Shown: positions 9,113 to 17,811, counted from the first letter of the stretch. The stretch: DNA of 64,000 nucleotides from Pseudomonas fluorescens (GCF_902498195.1 NZ_CABVIY010000009.1:124001-188000); one strand, 5' to 3'. Program-made: numbers and translations. Notes: generated from the letters alone by a model not told the origin.

Positions 9113-10063
9113 ATGACCGTTCGACCGACCCACACCCTTTGTCCTCACACCCCGGTTCCGGCCTTGCCATCCCAGGGACTGATCGGCGTTATTGCGCCGG
9201 CCGGACCCGCTGCGCTGGACACCGATAAAGCCGTGCAATGGATGCGCGCGCGAGGCTATGGGCTGAAAATCTTTCCAGGCGTCTACCAGGCGGACGGCTA
9301 CCTGGCCGGCAGCGACGAGGTGCGGCTCAACGACCTGCACGCCGCATTCGCCGACAGCGAGGTGGATGCCATCATTTGCCTGCGCGGGGGCTACGGCACG
9401 CCGAGGCTGCTGGATTGCATCGACTTCGAATTGCTGCGCAACCATGCCAAGCCGTTCGTTGGGTACAGCGACATCACCGCGTTGCATCTGGCAATCAGTC
9501 GCTACGCAGGCTTCGTGACGTTCCATGGCCCGCTGCTCAATGCAGATCTGCTGGGTGACAAGCAAAGACCCACAGAACCGTCGTTTTTCAACATGCTGCG
9601 TGGGCAAGTGAAGGCGGGCAGCGTACTGGCGCACCCGGTGGCCTATCCGTTGACGACCATCGAGCCAGGCATCGCCCACGGACGCTTGCTGGGGGGCAAT
9701 CTGGCGATGATTGCCGCCACTCTGGGCACGCCTTACGAGATCGAGGCCGAGGGTGCCATCCTGTTTATCGAGGACATCAACGAGCCCCTGTATCGCATCG
9801 ACCGCTTGCTGACCCAGCTGCGACTGGCCGGAATCCTGGGCAAGCTGCGTGGGGTGCTGGTCGGGGATGTGGCGGGGGTTGAGGTGCCTGCGCTGGAGCG
9901 GTTGCTCAAGCAGACGTTCGAGCCGTTGCGGATTCCGGTGCTGTCCGGCTGGCGCAGCGGGCATTGTGACCCGAACCTGACGTTGCCGATGGGGGCGCTG
10001 GTCAGGCTGGATGCGGGGAACAAGGAGTTGATGGTGGAGCAGGATGTAGTGTTCAAGCGCTAG
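9113..10063 (+). CDS. ldcA: LD-carboxypeptidase (muramoyltetrapeptide carboxypeptidase, S66 family)
   Basis: LdcA cleaves the L,D bond that removes the terminal D-Ala of murein tetrapeptides during cytoplasmic recycling. The 316-residue protein has the S66 nucleophile Ser119 (GYSDITALH), Glu220 (IEDINEPLYRIDR) and His284 (SGHCDPNLTLPMG), and no signal peptide. CAGGGAGA lies about 8 bases before ATG 9113; another ATG at 9109 is out of frame. Its place close to the lytic enzymes and DD-carboxypeptidase fits a murein turnover role. It appears monocistronic, flanked by the lipA terminator and a REP pair. Confidence 0.94.
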   Translation: MTVRPTHTLCPHTPVPALPSQGLIGVIAPAGPAALDTDKAVQWMRARGYGLKIFPGVYQADGYLAGSDEVRLNDLHAAFADSEVDAIICLRGGYGTPRLLDCIDFELLRNHAKPFVGYSDITALHLAISRYAGFVTFHGPLLNADLLGDKQRPTEPSFFNMLRGQVKAGSVLAHPVAYPLTTIEPGIAHGRLLGGNLAMIAATLGTPYEIEAEGAILFIEDINEPLYRIDRLLTQLRLAGILGKLRGVLVGDVAGVEVPALERLLKQTFEPLRIPVLSGWRSGHCDPNLTLPMGALVRLDAGNKELMVEQDVVFKR

Positions 10064-10087
10064 ATCGCAGGCGCCTGACAGTCAGTC

Positions 10088-10169
10088 TTCGCGAGCAAGC
10101 CCGCTCCCACGGTTGACCGGGTTCCATGATGAAAATACGGTCGAGGGTGGGAGCGGGCTTGCTCGCGAA
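10088..10169. repeat. REP-type palindromic pair, family A
   Basis: Two inverted copies of the 23-base unit whose core is GGGAGCGGGCTTGCTCGCGA (10088-10110 and 10147-10169) flank about 36 bases. The spacer lies between convergent ldcA and the mltB-family gene. The same unit recurs in seven other spacers of this window. Confidence 0.93.
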
Positions 10170-10192
10170 AGCGGTATCAGCCCTGCATCTGA

Positions 10193-11515
10193 TTAACGGT
10201 TTCGCAGACCTTCAAGCAACTTGTGCGTCGGATACCCGTCCGCCGGCCAGCCAAACGACTGTTGGGCGCTACGGATTGCCTTGCGGGTATTGGCACCGAT
10301 AATGCCGTCCGCAGTGCCCGCGTCGTAGTTCTGTGCGCTCAGCAGGTTTTGCAGTTCGATCCGCTCGGTGCGGCTCAGCGGCAGATCATCTTTGGGCCAG
10401 GCGCCGCTGATCAGGCCGCCACCGTTGAAGCGCTGGGACAGCAAGCCCACTGCCAGGGCGTAGGACGACGAATTGTTGTACTTGAGGATCGCACGGAAGT
10501 TATCCAGCACCAGGAACGCCGGGCCGCGATAACCGGCCGGCAGCAACAGGGCCGCGGACAGTTGCTCGGAACCTGGCGCAACCTGGGCGCCATTGGCCAG
10601 GACAACGCCCAGTTGACGCCACTCGGCGACGGTCTTGCGGATCGTTCCGTCGGCCAGCACGTAGTTGAAGTTGCCAGGCAGCTGTACTTCGAAGCCCCAC
10701 GGCTGGCCTTTCTGCCATCCGGAGCTTTGCAGGTAGTGCGCGGTCGAGGCCAGGGCATCGGTGGAGCTGCCCCAGATATCACGACGGCCATCGCCATCGA
10801 AATCCACCGCGTGGGTATTGTAGGTGGTCGGGATGAACTGGGTCTGGCCCATGGCGCCCGCCCAGGAACCCAGCATTTTCTCGGGTGTGATATCACCCTG
10901 TTGCAGGATCTGCAGCGCGGCGATCAATTGCGCGTGGGCGAAGCCCGGGCGCCGGCCTTCGTAAGCCAGGGTCGCCAGCGAGTTGATCACCGACTTGCTG
11001 CCCTGGAACTGGCCGAAGTTGCTTTCCATGCCCCACACCGCGACCAGAGCCTCACGGTCGACACCGTAGCGCTGTTCGATGCTTTGCAGGATGGCGGAGT
11101 TCTCGCTGACCAGTGCCTGACCTTTGCGGACCCGCAACGGCGACAGGGCGCCGTCGAGGTATTCCCACACCGGGCGGGAAAACTCCGGTTGGCTGCGGTC
11201 GGCACGAATCACGCTGGGGTCGAAGCTGACGTTGGCGAAGGCGCGGTCGAACAGCTCGGCGCGGATACCGGCGGCCAGCGCATCCTTGCGGAAACCCGCC
11301 TGCCATTCGGCGAAGGTCTGGGTGGGTTGGATGTCGAGGTTTTCACCAATCGGGGCTACGGGCGCCATGATGGCGGGAGCGGTGGCGACAGGAAGTGTCT
11401 GGAGCGGCTGTGCGTCGGCGGCGGTGGGTTTTTCCGCGCAGGCGACGAGCAAAATGAGGCTGGAGGCAGCAATCAATTGGCGCAGGTGCCAACGACGGGA
11501 AATACAGAGGGGCAT
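10193..11515 (-). CDS. Lytic murein transglycosylase, MltB family, with C-terminal peptidoglycan-binding domain
   Basis: This is a predicted outer-membrane lipoprotein of 440 residues that cuts glycan strands to anhydro ends. The start at 11515 (MPLCISRRWH) gives a lipoprotein signal with lipobox LVAC; a start 14 codons upstream at 11557 has no ribosome site and would bury the signal. The catalytic domain carries the Glu of VWGMESNFGQF and the motif AGAMGQTQFIPTTYNTHAVDFD. The last 60 residues (LQNLLSAQNYDAGTADGIIG) are a PG_binding_1 domain. It is a paralogue of the enzyme at 3546-4556 with the added binding module, corresponding by context to the SltH/MltB-type enzymes of P. aeruginosa; the exact name is uncertain. 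Confidence 0.9.
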   Translation of the reverse strand: MPLCISRRWHLRQLIAASSLILLVACAEKPTAADAQPLQTLPVATAPAIMAPVAPIGENLDIQPTQTFAEWQAGFRKDALAAGIRAELFDRAFANVSFDPSVIRADRSQPEFSRPVWEYLDGALSPLRVRKGQALVSENSAILQSIEQRYGVDREALVAVWGMESNFGQFQGSKSVINSLATLAYEGRRPGFAHAQLIAALQILQQGDITPEKMLGSWAGAMGQTQFIPTTYNTHAVDFDGDGRRDIWGSSTDALASTAHYLQSSGWQKGQPWGFEVQLPGNFNYVLADGTIRKTVAEWRQLGVVLANGAQVAPGSEQLSAALLLPAGYRGPAFLVLDNFRAILKYNNSSSYALAVGLLSQRFNGGGLISGAWPKDDLPLSRTERIELQNLLSAQNYDAGTADGIIGANTRKAIRSAQQSFGWPADGYPTHKLLEGLRNR

Positions 11516-11577
11516 GCACGGGTCCAGGGAAAACGTATCAAGTGCAGACCTTAACATGTTGAGCGGTTGCTTGCCTT

Positions 11578-11742
11578 TCAGGCCGCCAGAAAGTAAGAAG
11601 CCTCCCAGCTTTTAGACTGGAAGGCTTCGCGGCGGTAGCTGCCTTTGCCCTTGCCGGCTCGTTCCTGACGGCTGCGGAACAGTGGCTGGGCGATGATGGA
11701 TTTGGCCTTGTTGGGTTCATGCCTGGATGGCTTTTTGCTCAT
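11578..11742 (-). CDS. arfA: Alternative ribosome-rescue factor ArfA
   Basis: ArfA binds the empty mRNA channel of stalled ribosomes and recruits RF2 to free the nascent chain when trans-translation fails. The 54-residue product matches the family core: a PLFRSRQERAGKGKGSYRR segment followed by a Trp-Glu-Ala-Ser motif. The preferred start is 11742 (MSKKPSRHEPNK); an in-frame ATG 12 codons upstream (11778) is less likely. The last 14 codons encode a 12-bp hairpin (listed separately), matching the known logic by which E. coli arfA mRNA is truncated before its stop and its product is degraded via tmRNA. It is monocistronic and near a REP pair. Confidence 0.9.
   Translation of the reverse strand: MSKKPSRHEPNKAKSIIAQPLFRSRQERAGKGKGSYRREAFQSKSWEASYFLAA
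11588..11628 (-). promoter_or_regulatory. Coding-region hairpin at the 3' end of arfA
   Basis: On the minus strand, arms GAAGCCTTCCAG (11628-11617) and CTGGGAGGCTTC (11608-11597) pair over 12 bp with one G-U and an 8-base loop. They are followed by TTACTTTCT, before the stop codon at 11578-11580. It lies wholly inside the reading frame. In E. coli, arfA carries an RNase III site and terminator at the equivalent place, so that most transcripts lack a stop codon. The same function here is inference from position and stability. Confidence 0.75.
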
Positions 11743-11820
11743 GATGGGTTCTCGCCAGTGAGTGGTTTTGCGGGGCAAATCATCGGCCTAAGTCGGGGGT
11801 CTGTCCATAGGGCAGCAGAG

Positions 11821-11898
11821 CAAAAGATCGCAGCCTGCGGCAGCTCCTACAGAAGAGCGCGGCCCCTTGCAGGAGCTGCCGCAGGCTGCGATCTTTTG
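11821..11898. repeat. Palindromic repeat pair, family B
   Basis: Two inverted copies of a unit containing GCAGGCTGCGATCTTTTG lie between arfA and holA, about 28 bases apart. Ends read CAAAAGATCGCAG and CTGCGATCTTTTG. The same family recurs at 17753, 34516, 42619 and 60559. Confidence 0.9.
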
Positions 11899-11901
11899 AT
11901 T

Positions 11902-12939
11902 TTACTCTGCAGGCAACGACAATCGCTGCCCAGCCATCAATAACGTCAACCGACTCAAGCTCATCCACGGCGAACCGGCCGCCTGGCCCTTGATCTGTGC
12001 GTCAATGCGCTGCGCTTCGAGCAGCAACTGTGCCCAGCGTTGCGCCGAGTAGCGTTGCAGGGCTTTGCTCATCAGCGGTTTACGCTTGTCCCAGACGGGC
12101 GGTCGGGCCTGGCTGAAGGCTTTATCCAGGGGGGTGCCCTGACTGTATTGCAGGGAAATGTTGGCCAGCAGGCGCAGTTCCCGCGCCAGTGCCCAGAGAA
12201 TCACCGGAGGTTCGACGCCTTCACCGCGCAGCCCTTCGAGCATGCGCAGGGCGTGGGCCGCTTCACCGTTGAGTATCGCATCGGTCAGCCCGAAGACATC
12301 GAAGCGCGCACTGTCGGCCACCGCCGCCTGCACGGTTTCGACGGTGATCTGACCGCCTTCGGCCATCAGCTTGAGCTTCTCGATTTCCTGGGCCGCGGCC
12401 AGCAGGTTGCCCTCGACCCTGGCAGCGATCAGTTCGACAGCGTCCTGGCTGGCCGAGAGGCCGGCCTGGGACAGGCGTTGACGGATCCAGGACGGCAACT
12501 GGCTGGCATCCACCGGCCATATCTGCACGAACTGAGTGTGCGGGCCTTCGACCAGCGCCTTGCCCCATTTGGTTTTCTGCGCGCTGCCATCGAGTTTCGG
12601 CAGGCTGATCAGCAGCACCGTGTCTTCGGCCGGTCGCGAGCAGTATTCGATGAACGCGGCGGCGCCTTTGTCGCCGGGTTTGCCGGAGGGCAGACGCAGT
12701 TCCAGCAGGCGTTTTTCAGCGAACAACGACATGCTGGCCCCGGCCTGGAGCAATGTACCCCAGTCGAAGCTGGCGTCGGCGGCAAAGACCTGGCGTTCAT
12801 CGAAGCCCTGTTGACGGGCGGCGGCACGGATGGCGTCGGCGGCTTCCTGGCACAGCAAGGGGTCGTCGCCACTGATGACGTAGACCGGCGCGAGGGCGCC
12901 TTGCAGGTGTTTGGAGAGTTGGGCGGGAGCGAGCTTCAT
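11902..12939 (-). CDS. holA: DNA polymerase III delta subunit
   Basis: The delta subunit opens the beta sliding clamp within the clamp-loader complex. The 345-residue length is normal. The N-terminal family signature MKLAPAQLSKHL and GALAPVYVISGDDPLLCQEA, a degenerate AAA+ region without a working Walker A, and the C-terminal collar region (LLLEAQRIDAQIKGQ) are visible. It is the last gene of leuS-lptE-holA on the minus strand, 39 bases after lptE. No strong ribosome site is evident before the ATG at 12939, so coupling with lptE is plausible. Confidence 0.95.
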   Translation of the reverse strand: MKLAPAQLSKHLQGALAPVYVISGDDPLLCQEAADAIRAAARQQGFDERQVFAADASFDWGTLLQAGASMSLFAEKRLLELRLPSGKPGDKGAAAFIEYCSRPAEDTVLLISLPKLDGSAQKTKWGKALVEGPHTQFVQIWPVDASQLPSWIRQRLSQAGLSASQDAVELIAARVEGNLLAAAQEIEKLKLMAEGGQITVETVQAAVADSARFDVFGLTDAILNGEAAHALRMLEGLRGEGVEPPVILWALARELRLLANISLQYSQGTPLDKAFSQARPPVWDKRKPLMSKALQRYSAQRWAQLLLEAQRIDAQIKGQAAGSPWMSLSRLTLLMAGQRLSLPAE

Positions 12940-12978
12940 AAGAGGGGGCGAACGGGGCGCGCGGGCGCCCCGTAAGTC

Positions 12979-13584
12979 TTACTGCTGCGGCAGTTCGAGA
13001 GGCGACTGGCGCGGCGTTTCCGCTTCAGCCTTCTGTGCCGCTTCCAGTGCCGCGGCTTCTGCCTTGGCTTTGGCTTCGGCGGTCTGTTGCAACTGCGCCA
13101 GCTGGGTAGGCGTGATCTGCTGCAGGCGCAGCATCATGCGTTGTACGAGGTCGCGACGCATGTCCTTGCGGGCATCGGCGGCTTCCTGGTCGGAACCCAC
13201 CAGGTTGTTACCGTCGTGGATGAAGACCTTTTGCACTTCGAGCTTGTCATCGATCAGAGACAGGTTGCCCTGGCTGAGAATCCGGTAGCTGAGCACGGTG
13301 TTGAGCTGGTATTCACCCGTACGACCGGCACCGGCGTAGCTGAGGATGCGCTGGGTTTCCTGCTCATCAGTGAGCACCAGCTTGTACGGTGCGCCGGTGT
13401 AGACTTTGACGCCGCTGCTATCGAGGACCTGGCGCAGTTGCGTCACGGTTTCGCCATAGGAATTGCGGGCGCTGAGGTCGATTTCCTTGATCGCCAGTTC
13501 AGTGGTGCCGGTGCCGCGCAGCTGGAAACCGCAGGCGCTCAGCAGGACCGCGAGGCCCATCACCAGCAAGTTGCGTTTGATCAT
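12979..13584 (-). CDS. lptE: LPS-assembly lipoprotein LptE
   Basis: LptE plugs the LptD beta-barrel and helps insert lipopolysaccharide in the outer leaflet. The 201-residue lipoprotein has a short signal with lipobox LLSAC (Cys18) followed by the family sequence GFQLRGTG, then an Ala/Glu/Lys-rich C-terminal helix (AKAEAAALEAAQKAEAETP) typical of Pseudomonas copies. The start at 13584 (MIKRNLLVM) is preferred over one 12 codons upstream because it yields a proper signal. It sits between leuS and holA as in most gamma-proteobacteria. Confidence 0.94.
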   Translation of the reverse strand: MIKRNLLVMGLAVLLSACGFQLRGTGTTELAIKEIDLSARNSYGETVTQLRQVLDSSGVKVYTGAPYKLVLTDEQETQRILSYAGAGRTGEYQLNTVLSYRILSQGNLSLIDDKLEVQKVFIHDGNNLVGSDQEAADARKDMRRDLVQRMMLRLQQITPTQLAQLQQTAEAKAKAEAAALEAAQKAEAETPRQSPLELPQQ

Positions 13585-13641
13585 TGTGTTGCTCCCCTTG
13601 AAACCATGTGGGCCGGTCAAGCGGCCCGAAAGGTTTTACTC

Positions 13642-13664
13642 GGCGCCAGGCTCGGCCTGGCGCC
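13642..13664. other. Perfect hairpin between leuS and lptE
   Basis: Arms GGCGCCAGG (13642-13650) and CCTGGCGCC (13656-13664) are perfectly complementary with a 5-base loop, 9 bases after the leuS stop. No T run follows on the minus strand, so it may tune leuS versus lptE-holA mRNA levels rather than terminate. Confidence 0.55.
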
Positions 13665-13672
13665 CGATCCAA

Positions 13673-16279
13673 TTAGCTGGCGACGATGTTGACCAGTTTT
13701 CCGGGCACCACGATCACTTTACGAATGGTCAGGCCATCGACAAAGCGCAGTACGTTTTCGTTGGCGCGTGCGGCGGCTTCGACTTCCTCGCGGCTGGCGC
13801 TGGCCGGCATTTCGATCTGCCCACGCAGCTTGCCGTTGACCTGGATCACCAGTTGCAGGCTGTCCTGCACCAGCGCGCTGTCGTCCAGCACCGGCCAGCC
13901 GGCATCGATCACCGGGTCGGCGTGACCCAGGCGATGCCACAGTTCGTGGCTGATGTGCGGGGTGATCGGCGCCAACAGCAGCGTCACGGTTTCCAGGCCT
14001 TCCTGGACCAGTGCGCGATCCTGCCCGGTGCCTTGCGGGGCTTTTTCCAGCACGTTCATCAGCGTCATCACCTGGGCGATGGCGGTGTTGAATTTGTGGT
14101 TCTGGCCGACGTCGTGGCTGGCCTGCTTGATGGCCTGGTGGATCGAACGGCGAATGGCTTTCTGCTCGTCGTTCAGGCCGGCGACATCCAGTTTGCCTGG
14201 AAGACCCTGGGTGACGTGGGCTTGAGCCAGGCGCCAGACGCGCTTGAGGAAACGGTGCGAGCCTTCCACGCCGGAGTCGGACCATTCCGCGCTCATGTCA
14301 GGTGGCGAGGCGAACATCATGAACAGGCGGCAGGTGTCTGCACCGAACTGGTCGATCATCGACTGTGGGTCGACGCCGTTGTTCTTCGACTTGGCCATCT
14401 TCTCGGTGCCGCCGATTTCCACCGGCAGGCCGTCGGCGATCAGCTTGGCGCTGATGACCTTGGCCTTGCTGTCGCGTTCGAGTTCGACGTCTGCCGGGTT
14501 GAACCAGGTGTAGGCACCGTTGGCTTCGCGACGATAGTAAGTCTCGGCGATCACCATGCCCTGGGTCAGCAGGTTCTTGAAGGGCTCGTCGGAGCTCACC
14601 AGGCCTTCGTCACGCATCAGCTTGTGGAAGAAGCGCGCGTAGAGCAGGTGGAGAATCGCGTGTTCGATACCGCCGATGTACTGATCCACCGGCAACCAGT
14701 GGTCGGCCGCGGATTTTTCCACCAGGCCGCCTTCATAGTGCGGCGAGGCGTAACGGGCGTAGTACCACGAGGACTCGACGAAGGTGTCCATGGTGTCGGT
14801 TTCACGCTTGGCAGGCTGGCCGCATTTCGGGCAGCTGCACTCGTAGAACTCGGGCATGCGTGCCAGTGGCGAACCGGCACCATCGGGTACGACATCCTCC
14901 GGCAGCACCACCGGCAGTTGATCTTCCGGCACCGGCACGTCACCGCAGCTGTTGCAGTGGATGATCGGGATCGGGCAGCCCCAGTAGCGTTGACGGCTGA
15001 TGCCCCAGTCGCGCAGGCGGAACTGGGTGCGCGACGCGCCAAGGTTTTTCTTGATCAGCGCGACTTCCATGGCGTCGAACGCGCCAGCGAAGTCGAGGCC
15101 ATCGAACTCGCCGGAGTTGATCAGCGTACCGTGCTCGCCGTAGGCGTCCTGCCATGGGCTCGGGTTGGTGTCACCGGAGCTGGTGCGCACCACGGATTTG
15201 ACCGGCAGGTTGTACTTGTGGGCGAACTCGAAATCACGTTCGTCGTGAGCCGGAACGGCCATCACAGCGCCATCACCGTAGTGCATCAGCACATAGTTGG
15301 CGACCCACACCGGCAGTTTTTCGCCGGTCAGCGGGTGTTCGACGAACAGGCCGGTCGGCAGGCCTTTTTTCTCCTGGGTGGCGACGTCGGCTTCAGCGAC
15401 GCTGCCGCCCTTGCATTCAGCGATGAACGCTTGCAGCTCAGGGTTGTTCTGCGCGGCCAGGGTGGCCAAATGGTGCTCGGCAGCCACGGCCACGTAGGTC
15501 GCGCCCATCAGGGTGTCCGGACGGGTGGTGAAGACTTTCAGGGTGCCGGTCTCGCCGATGGAATCGACGTTGTAAGGGAACTGCACTTCCATGCCGCGGG
15601 ACTTGCCGATCCAGTTGCGCTGCATGGTTTTGACCTGTTCAGGCCAGCCCGGCAGGTCGTCGAGACTCTCCAGCAGTTCATCCGCGTAGGCGGTGATCTT
15701 GAAGTAGTACATCGGGATTTCGCGCTTTTCGATCAGCGCGCCGGAACGCCAGCCGCGACCGTCGATCACCTGCTCGTTGGCCAGGACGGTCTGGTCGACC
15801 GGGTCCCAGTTCACGGTGCCGCTCTTTTTGTAGATCACGCCTTTTTCGAACAGGCGAGTGAACAGCCATTGTTCCCAGCGGTAGTAATCGGGCTTGCAGG
15901 TGGTCACTTCGCGGGACCAGTCCACTGCCAGGCCCAGGCTGCGCAGCTGGGTTTTCATGTAGGCGATGTTTTCGTAGGTCCACTTGGCGGGCGCTACGTT
16001 GTTTTTCATCGCGGCGTTTTCCGCCGGCATGCCGAAGGCGTCCCAACCCATGGGTTGCAGGACGTTCTTGCCTTGCATGCGCTGGTAGCGGGAGATCACG
16101 TCGCCGATGGTGTAGTTGCGCACGTGCCCCATGTGTAGCTTGCCGCTGGGGTAAGGGAACATCGACAGGCAGTAGTAGGTCTCCTTGCCTGGCTGTTCAC
16201 TGACTTCAAAGGACTTTTGCTCGTCCCAGAACGACTGGGCGGCGGCTTCGATTTCACGGGGCTGATATTGTTCGTGCAT
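13673..16279 (-). CDS. leuS: Leucyl-tRNA synthetase
   Basis: This class Ia aminoacyl-tRNA synthetase charges tRNA-Leu in the cytoplasm. The 868-residue protein has the HIGH motif as HMGH (residues 49-52), the KMSKS loop as KMAKS (627-631), a CP1 editing insertion with a TTRPDTLMGATYV segment, a small Cys-rich insertion (CSCPKCG) and the C-terminal anticodon-binding and extension domains. The start at 16279 (MHEQYQPREI) is used; the frame extends 23 codons upstream without family similarity. It heads the leuS-lptE-holA operon; its promoter must lie in 16280-16559. Confidence 0.98.
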   Translation of the reverse strand: MHEQYQPREIEAAAQSFWDEQKSFEVSEQPGKETYYCLSMFPYPSGKLHMGHVRNYTIGDVISRYQRMQGKNVLQPMGWDAFGMPAENAAMKNNVAPAKWTYENIAYMKTQLRSLGLAVDWSREVTTCKPDYYRWEQWLFTRLFEKGVIYKKSGTVNWDPVDQTVLANEQVIDGRGWRSGALIEKREIPMYYFKITAYADELLESLDDLPGWPEQVKTMQRNWIGKSRGMEVQFPYNVDSIGETGTLKVFTTRPDTLMGATYVAVAAEHHLATLAAQNNPELQAFIAECKGGSVAEADVATQEKKGLPTGLFVEHPLTGEKLPVWVANYVLMHYGDGAVMAVPAHDERDFEFAHKYNLPVKSVVRTSSGDTNPSPWQDAYGEHGTLINSGEFDGLDFAGAFDAMEVALIKKNLGASRTQFRLRDWGISRQRYWGCPIPIIHCNSCGDVPVPEDQLPVVLPEDVVPDGAGSPLARMPEFYECSCPKCGQPAKRETDTMDTFVESSWYYARYASPHYEGGLVEKSAADHWLPVDQYIGGIEHAILHLLYARFFHKLMRDEGLVSSDEPFKNLLTQGMVIAETYYRREANGAYTWFNPADVELERDSKAKVISAKLIADGLPVEIGGTEKMAKSKNNGVDPQSMIDQFGADTCRLFMMFASPPDMSAEWSDSGVEGSHRFLKRVWRLAQAHVTQGLPGKLDVAGLNDEQKAIRRSIHQAIKQASHDVGQNHKFNTAIAQVMTLMNVLEKAPQGTGQDRALVQEGLETVTLLLAPITPHISHELWHRLGHADPVIDAGWPVLDDSALVQDSLQLVIQVNGKLRGQIEMPASASREEVEAAARANENVLRFVDGLTIRKVIVVPGKLVNIVAS

Positions 16280-16559
16280 GGCTACTTTTGAACTGAATAG
16301 GGGTGGCCTAATCCTCTTCAATGCAACGCTGGACGATGAAGGCGCCAATTCGGCGTTTCGCTGTCCAGGCGAGCTGGAAGTGGAGTTACAGGAAGCGCCG
16401 TAGCATACATGACCGCACTCTACCGAGGGAAACCCTGATTACGGCCGCGCGTCTCGCCAAAACCGCTGCGAGGGCCGTTGGTCGCGGCGTTCAGCCGGTT
16501 TGTGCATGGAAGCTAAGCTCTAACTGGGGAGTATGTCTTATCTTCCAATGAGGTGAGGG

Positions 16560-16880
16560 ATGGTTGAGTTACAGCAAAAAGCTACAAAACCGGAGCTGTA
16601 CGAAAGACTGATCGATCGTCTGGGCATGGCGCTGGAAGCGGCAAAAACCGCTGGACGGCTGCGTGACGAGCGCCCGCTGGAGCTGGAATTGCGTGGCTTG
16701 AGCCCCGCAGAATTTGCCCTGGTCAAGGCGTACCTGGATCGCAGTGAACGTGAGACACACGGATGCTTGTCCGAGGCAGTGAAGCAACTCGACGCACCAC
16801 GTTCAGCCAAGATCATCTGGCTAAAGGACAAAGTCCCCGGTAGAGACGCGGTAAAGGTCCGGTCTCTGCATTTCAAGTAA
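16560..16880 (+). CDS. Conserved hypothetical protein, 106 aa
   Basis: I do not recognise the family. It is a small, highly charged, mostly helical soluble protein with no signal peptide, membrane segment, metal motif or repeats; it contains two Leu/Glu-rich helices (LGMALEAAKTAGRLRDERPL and LSPAEFALVKAYLDRSER) and a basic C-terminus. GAGGTGAGGG lies immediately before the ATG. It is divergent from leuS and upstream of the ElyC-like gene, a place where enterobacteria carry ybeL, but the zinc-ribbon Cys pairs of YbeL are absent. Codon use and GC look native, so I treat it as a real gene. Confidence 0.75.
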   Translation: MVELQQKATKPELYERLIDRLGMALEAAKTAGRLRDERPLELELRGLSPAEFALVKAYLDRSERETHGCLSEAVKQLDAPRSAKIIWLKDKVPGRDAVKVRSLHFK

Positions 16881-16986
16881 GGGCATAGAACCATGCTCCA
16901 TGTTTTTTTGAAGCATAGTCCTTCCGTATTGATTGTCGCATTGCAACAACCCACTTAGGCTTCGGGCATCTTCATGGAGATGCTCG

Positions 16987-17748
16987 ATGCCTTTTCGTTA
17001 TTTCGTGAAACAACTTCTCTTGCCGCCAGGCCTCCTGTTGCTGCTGCTTTTGCTTGCCTGGTGGTGGCGCCGCTCAAGGCCGCGGCTTGCCGGGTTGTGT
17101 TTTGCCTTCGGCCTGGGTGGATTCTGGCTGATGAGTCTGCCGGTCGTGGTGCAGTGGACCGCCGGGTTGCTTGAGCGCGAACCCCCGCTGGCGCGCGACG
17201 AATGGGCGACCCTGGCGCAGCGCGCGGACGCCATCGTCGTGCTGGGTTCGGGGCGCGAGCGGGGCGATTCTGCGTGGGGTACCGACCAGCCGACCGGTGT
17301 TGGCCTGGAGCGCCAGCGCTATGCAGCTCGCCTGGCCAAGGCCTCGGGGTTGCCGATTCTGACCAGTGGTGGCCTGCATTACGGCACGCCGCCCACTGAA
17401 GCCCAATTGATGGCTGACTCATTACGTGATGACTTCGGCGTGTCGGTGCGCTGGCAGGAAGGGCGCAGCCGTACCACTTGGGAGAACGCGCAACTCAGCG
17501 CCGAGGTGTTGCTGCCTGAAGGCGTCAAGCGCGTGGTGCTCGTGACCCAGGCCTGGCATATGCCGCGCGCGGTCTGGAGCTTCCGCAAGGCAGGGTTTGA
17601 AGTGGTGCCGGCGCCGGTCGGATTCCTGGGGCGCGACAACGGTGAGCCGCTGGGCGGCTGGATGCCGGAGTTCAAGGCGATCTGGCGAAGCGGGCAGTTG
17701 ATGAATGAGGCGGTGGGGCAGGTGGGGTATTCGCTCTTCTACCGCTGA
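16987..17748 (+). CDS. YdcF/ElyC family (DUF218) envelope protein
   Basis: This is a 253-residue inner-membrane protein with two N-terminal membrane segments (about residues 9-25 and 35-55) and a DUF218 domain facing the periplasm. Family features are the nucleotide-fold strand DAIVVLGSG, the ILTSGG turn, an SRTTWENA segment with conserved Glu and Asn, and the VLVTQAWHMPRAVWSF motif. E. coli ElyC, which this resembles in topology, is implicated in envelope and lipid-carrier homeostasis; no reaction is proven for DUF218. The start is the ATG at 16987 (MPFRYFVKQ), not one 18 codons upstream. A family B repeat follows the stop. Confidence 0.88.
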   Translation: MPFRYFVKQLLLPPGLLLLLLLLAWWWRRSRPRLAGLCFAFGLGGFWLMSLPVVVQWTAGLLEREPPLARDEWATLAQRADAIVVLGSGRERGDSAWGTDQPTGVGLERQRYAARLAKASGLPILTSGGLHYGTPPTEAQLMADSLRDDFGVSVRWQEGRSRTTWENAQLSAEVLLPEGVKRVVLVTQAWHMPRAVWSFRKAGFEVVPAPVGFLGRDNGEPLGGWMPEFKAIWRSGQLMNEAVGQVGYSLFYR

Positions 17749-17752
17749 AAGC

Positions 17753-17799
17753 CAAAAGATCGCAGCCCTGTAGGAACTGCCGCAGGCTGCGATCTTTTG
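17753..17799. repeat. Palindromic repeat, family B (compact)
   Basis: A short version of the family B pair (CAAAAGATCGCAG with CTGCGATCTTTTG at the ends and GTAGGAACTGCCGCAG inside) lies between two convergent genes. It could fold into a long imperfect hairpin and act as a bidirectional 3' end. Confidence 0.85.
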
Positions 17800-17811
17800 C
17801 AGGCACCGCGA

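Noticed and set aside
13463..16138. 891-codon frame antisense to leuS
   Set aside because: It mirrors leuS exactly, has no conserved motif and a His/Gln/Val/Asp-rich composition typical of antisense frames.
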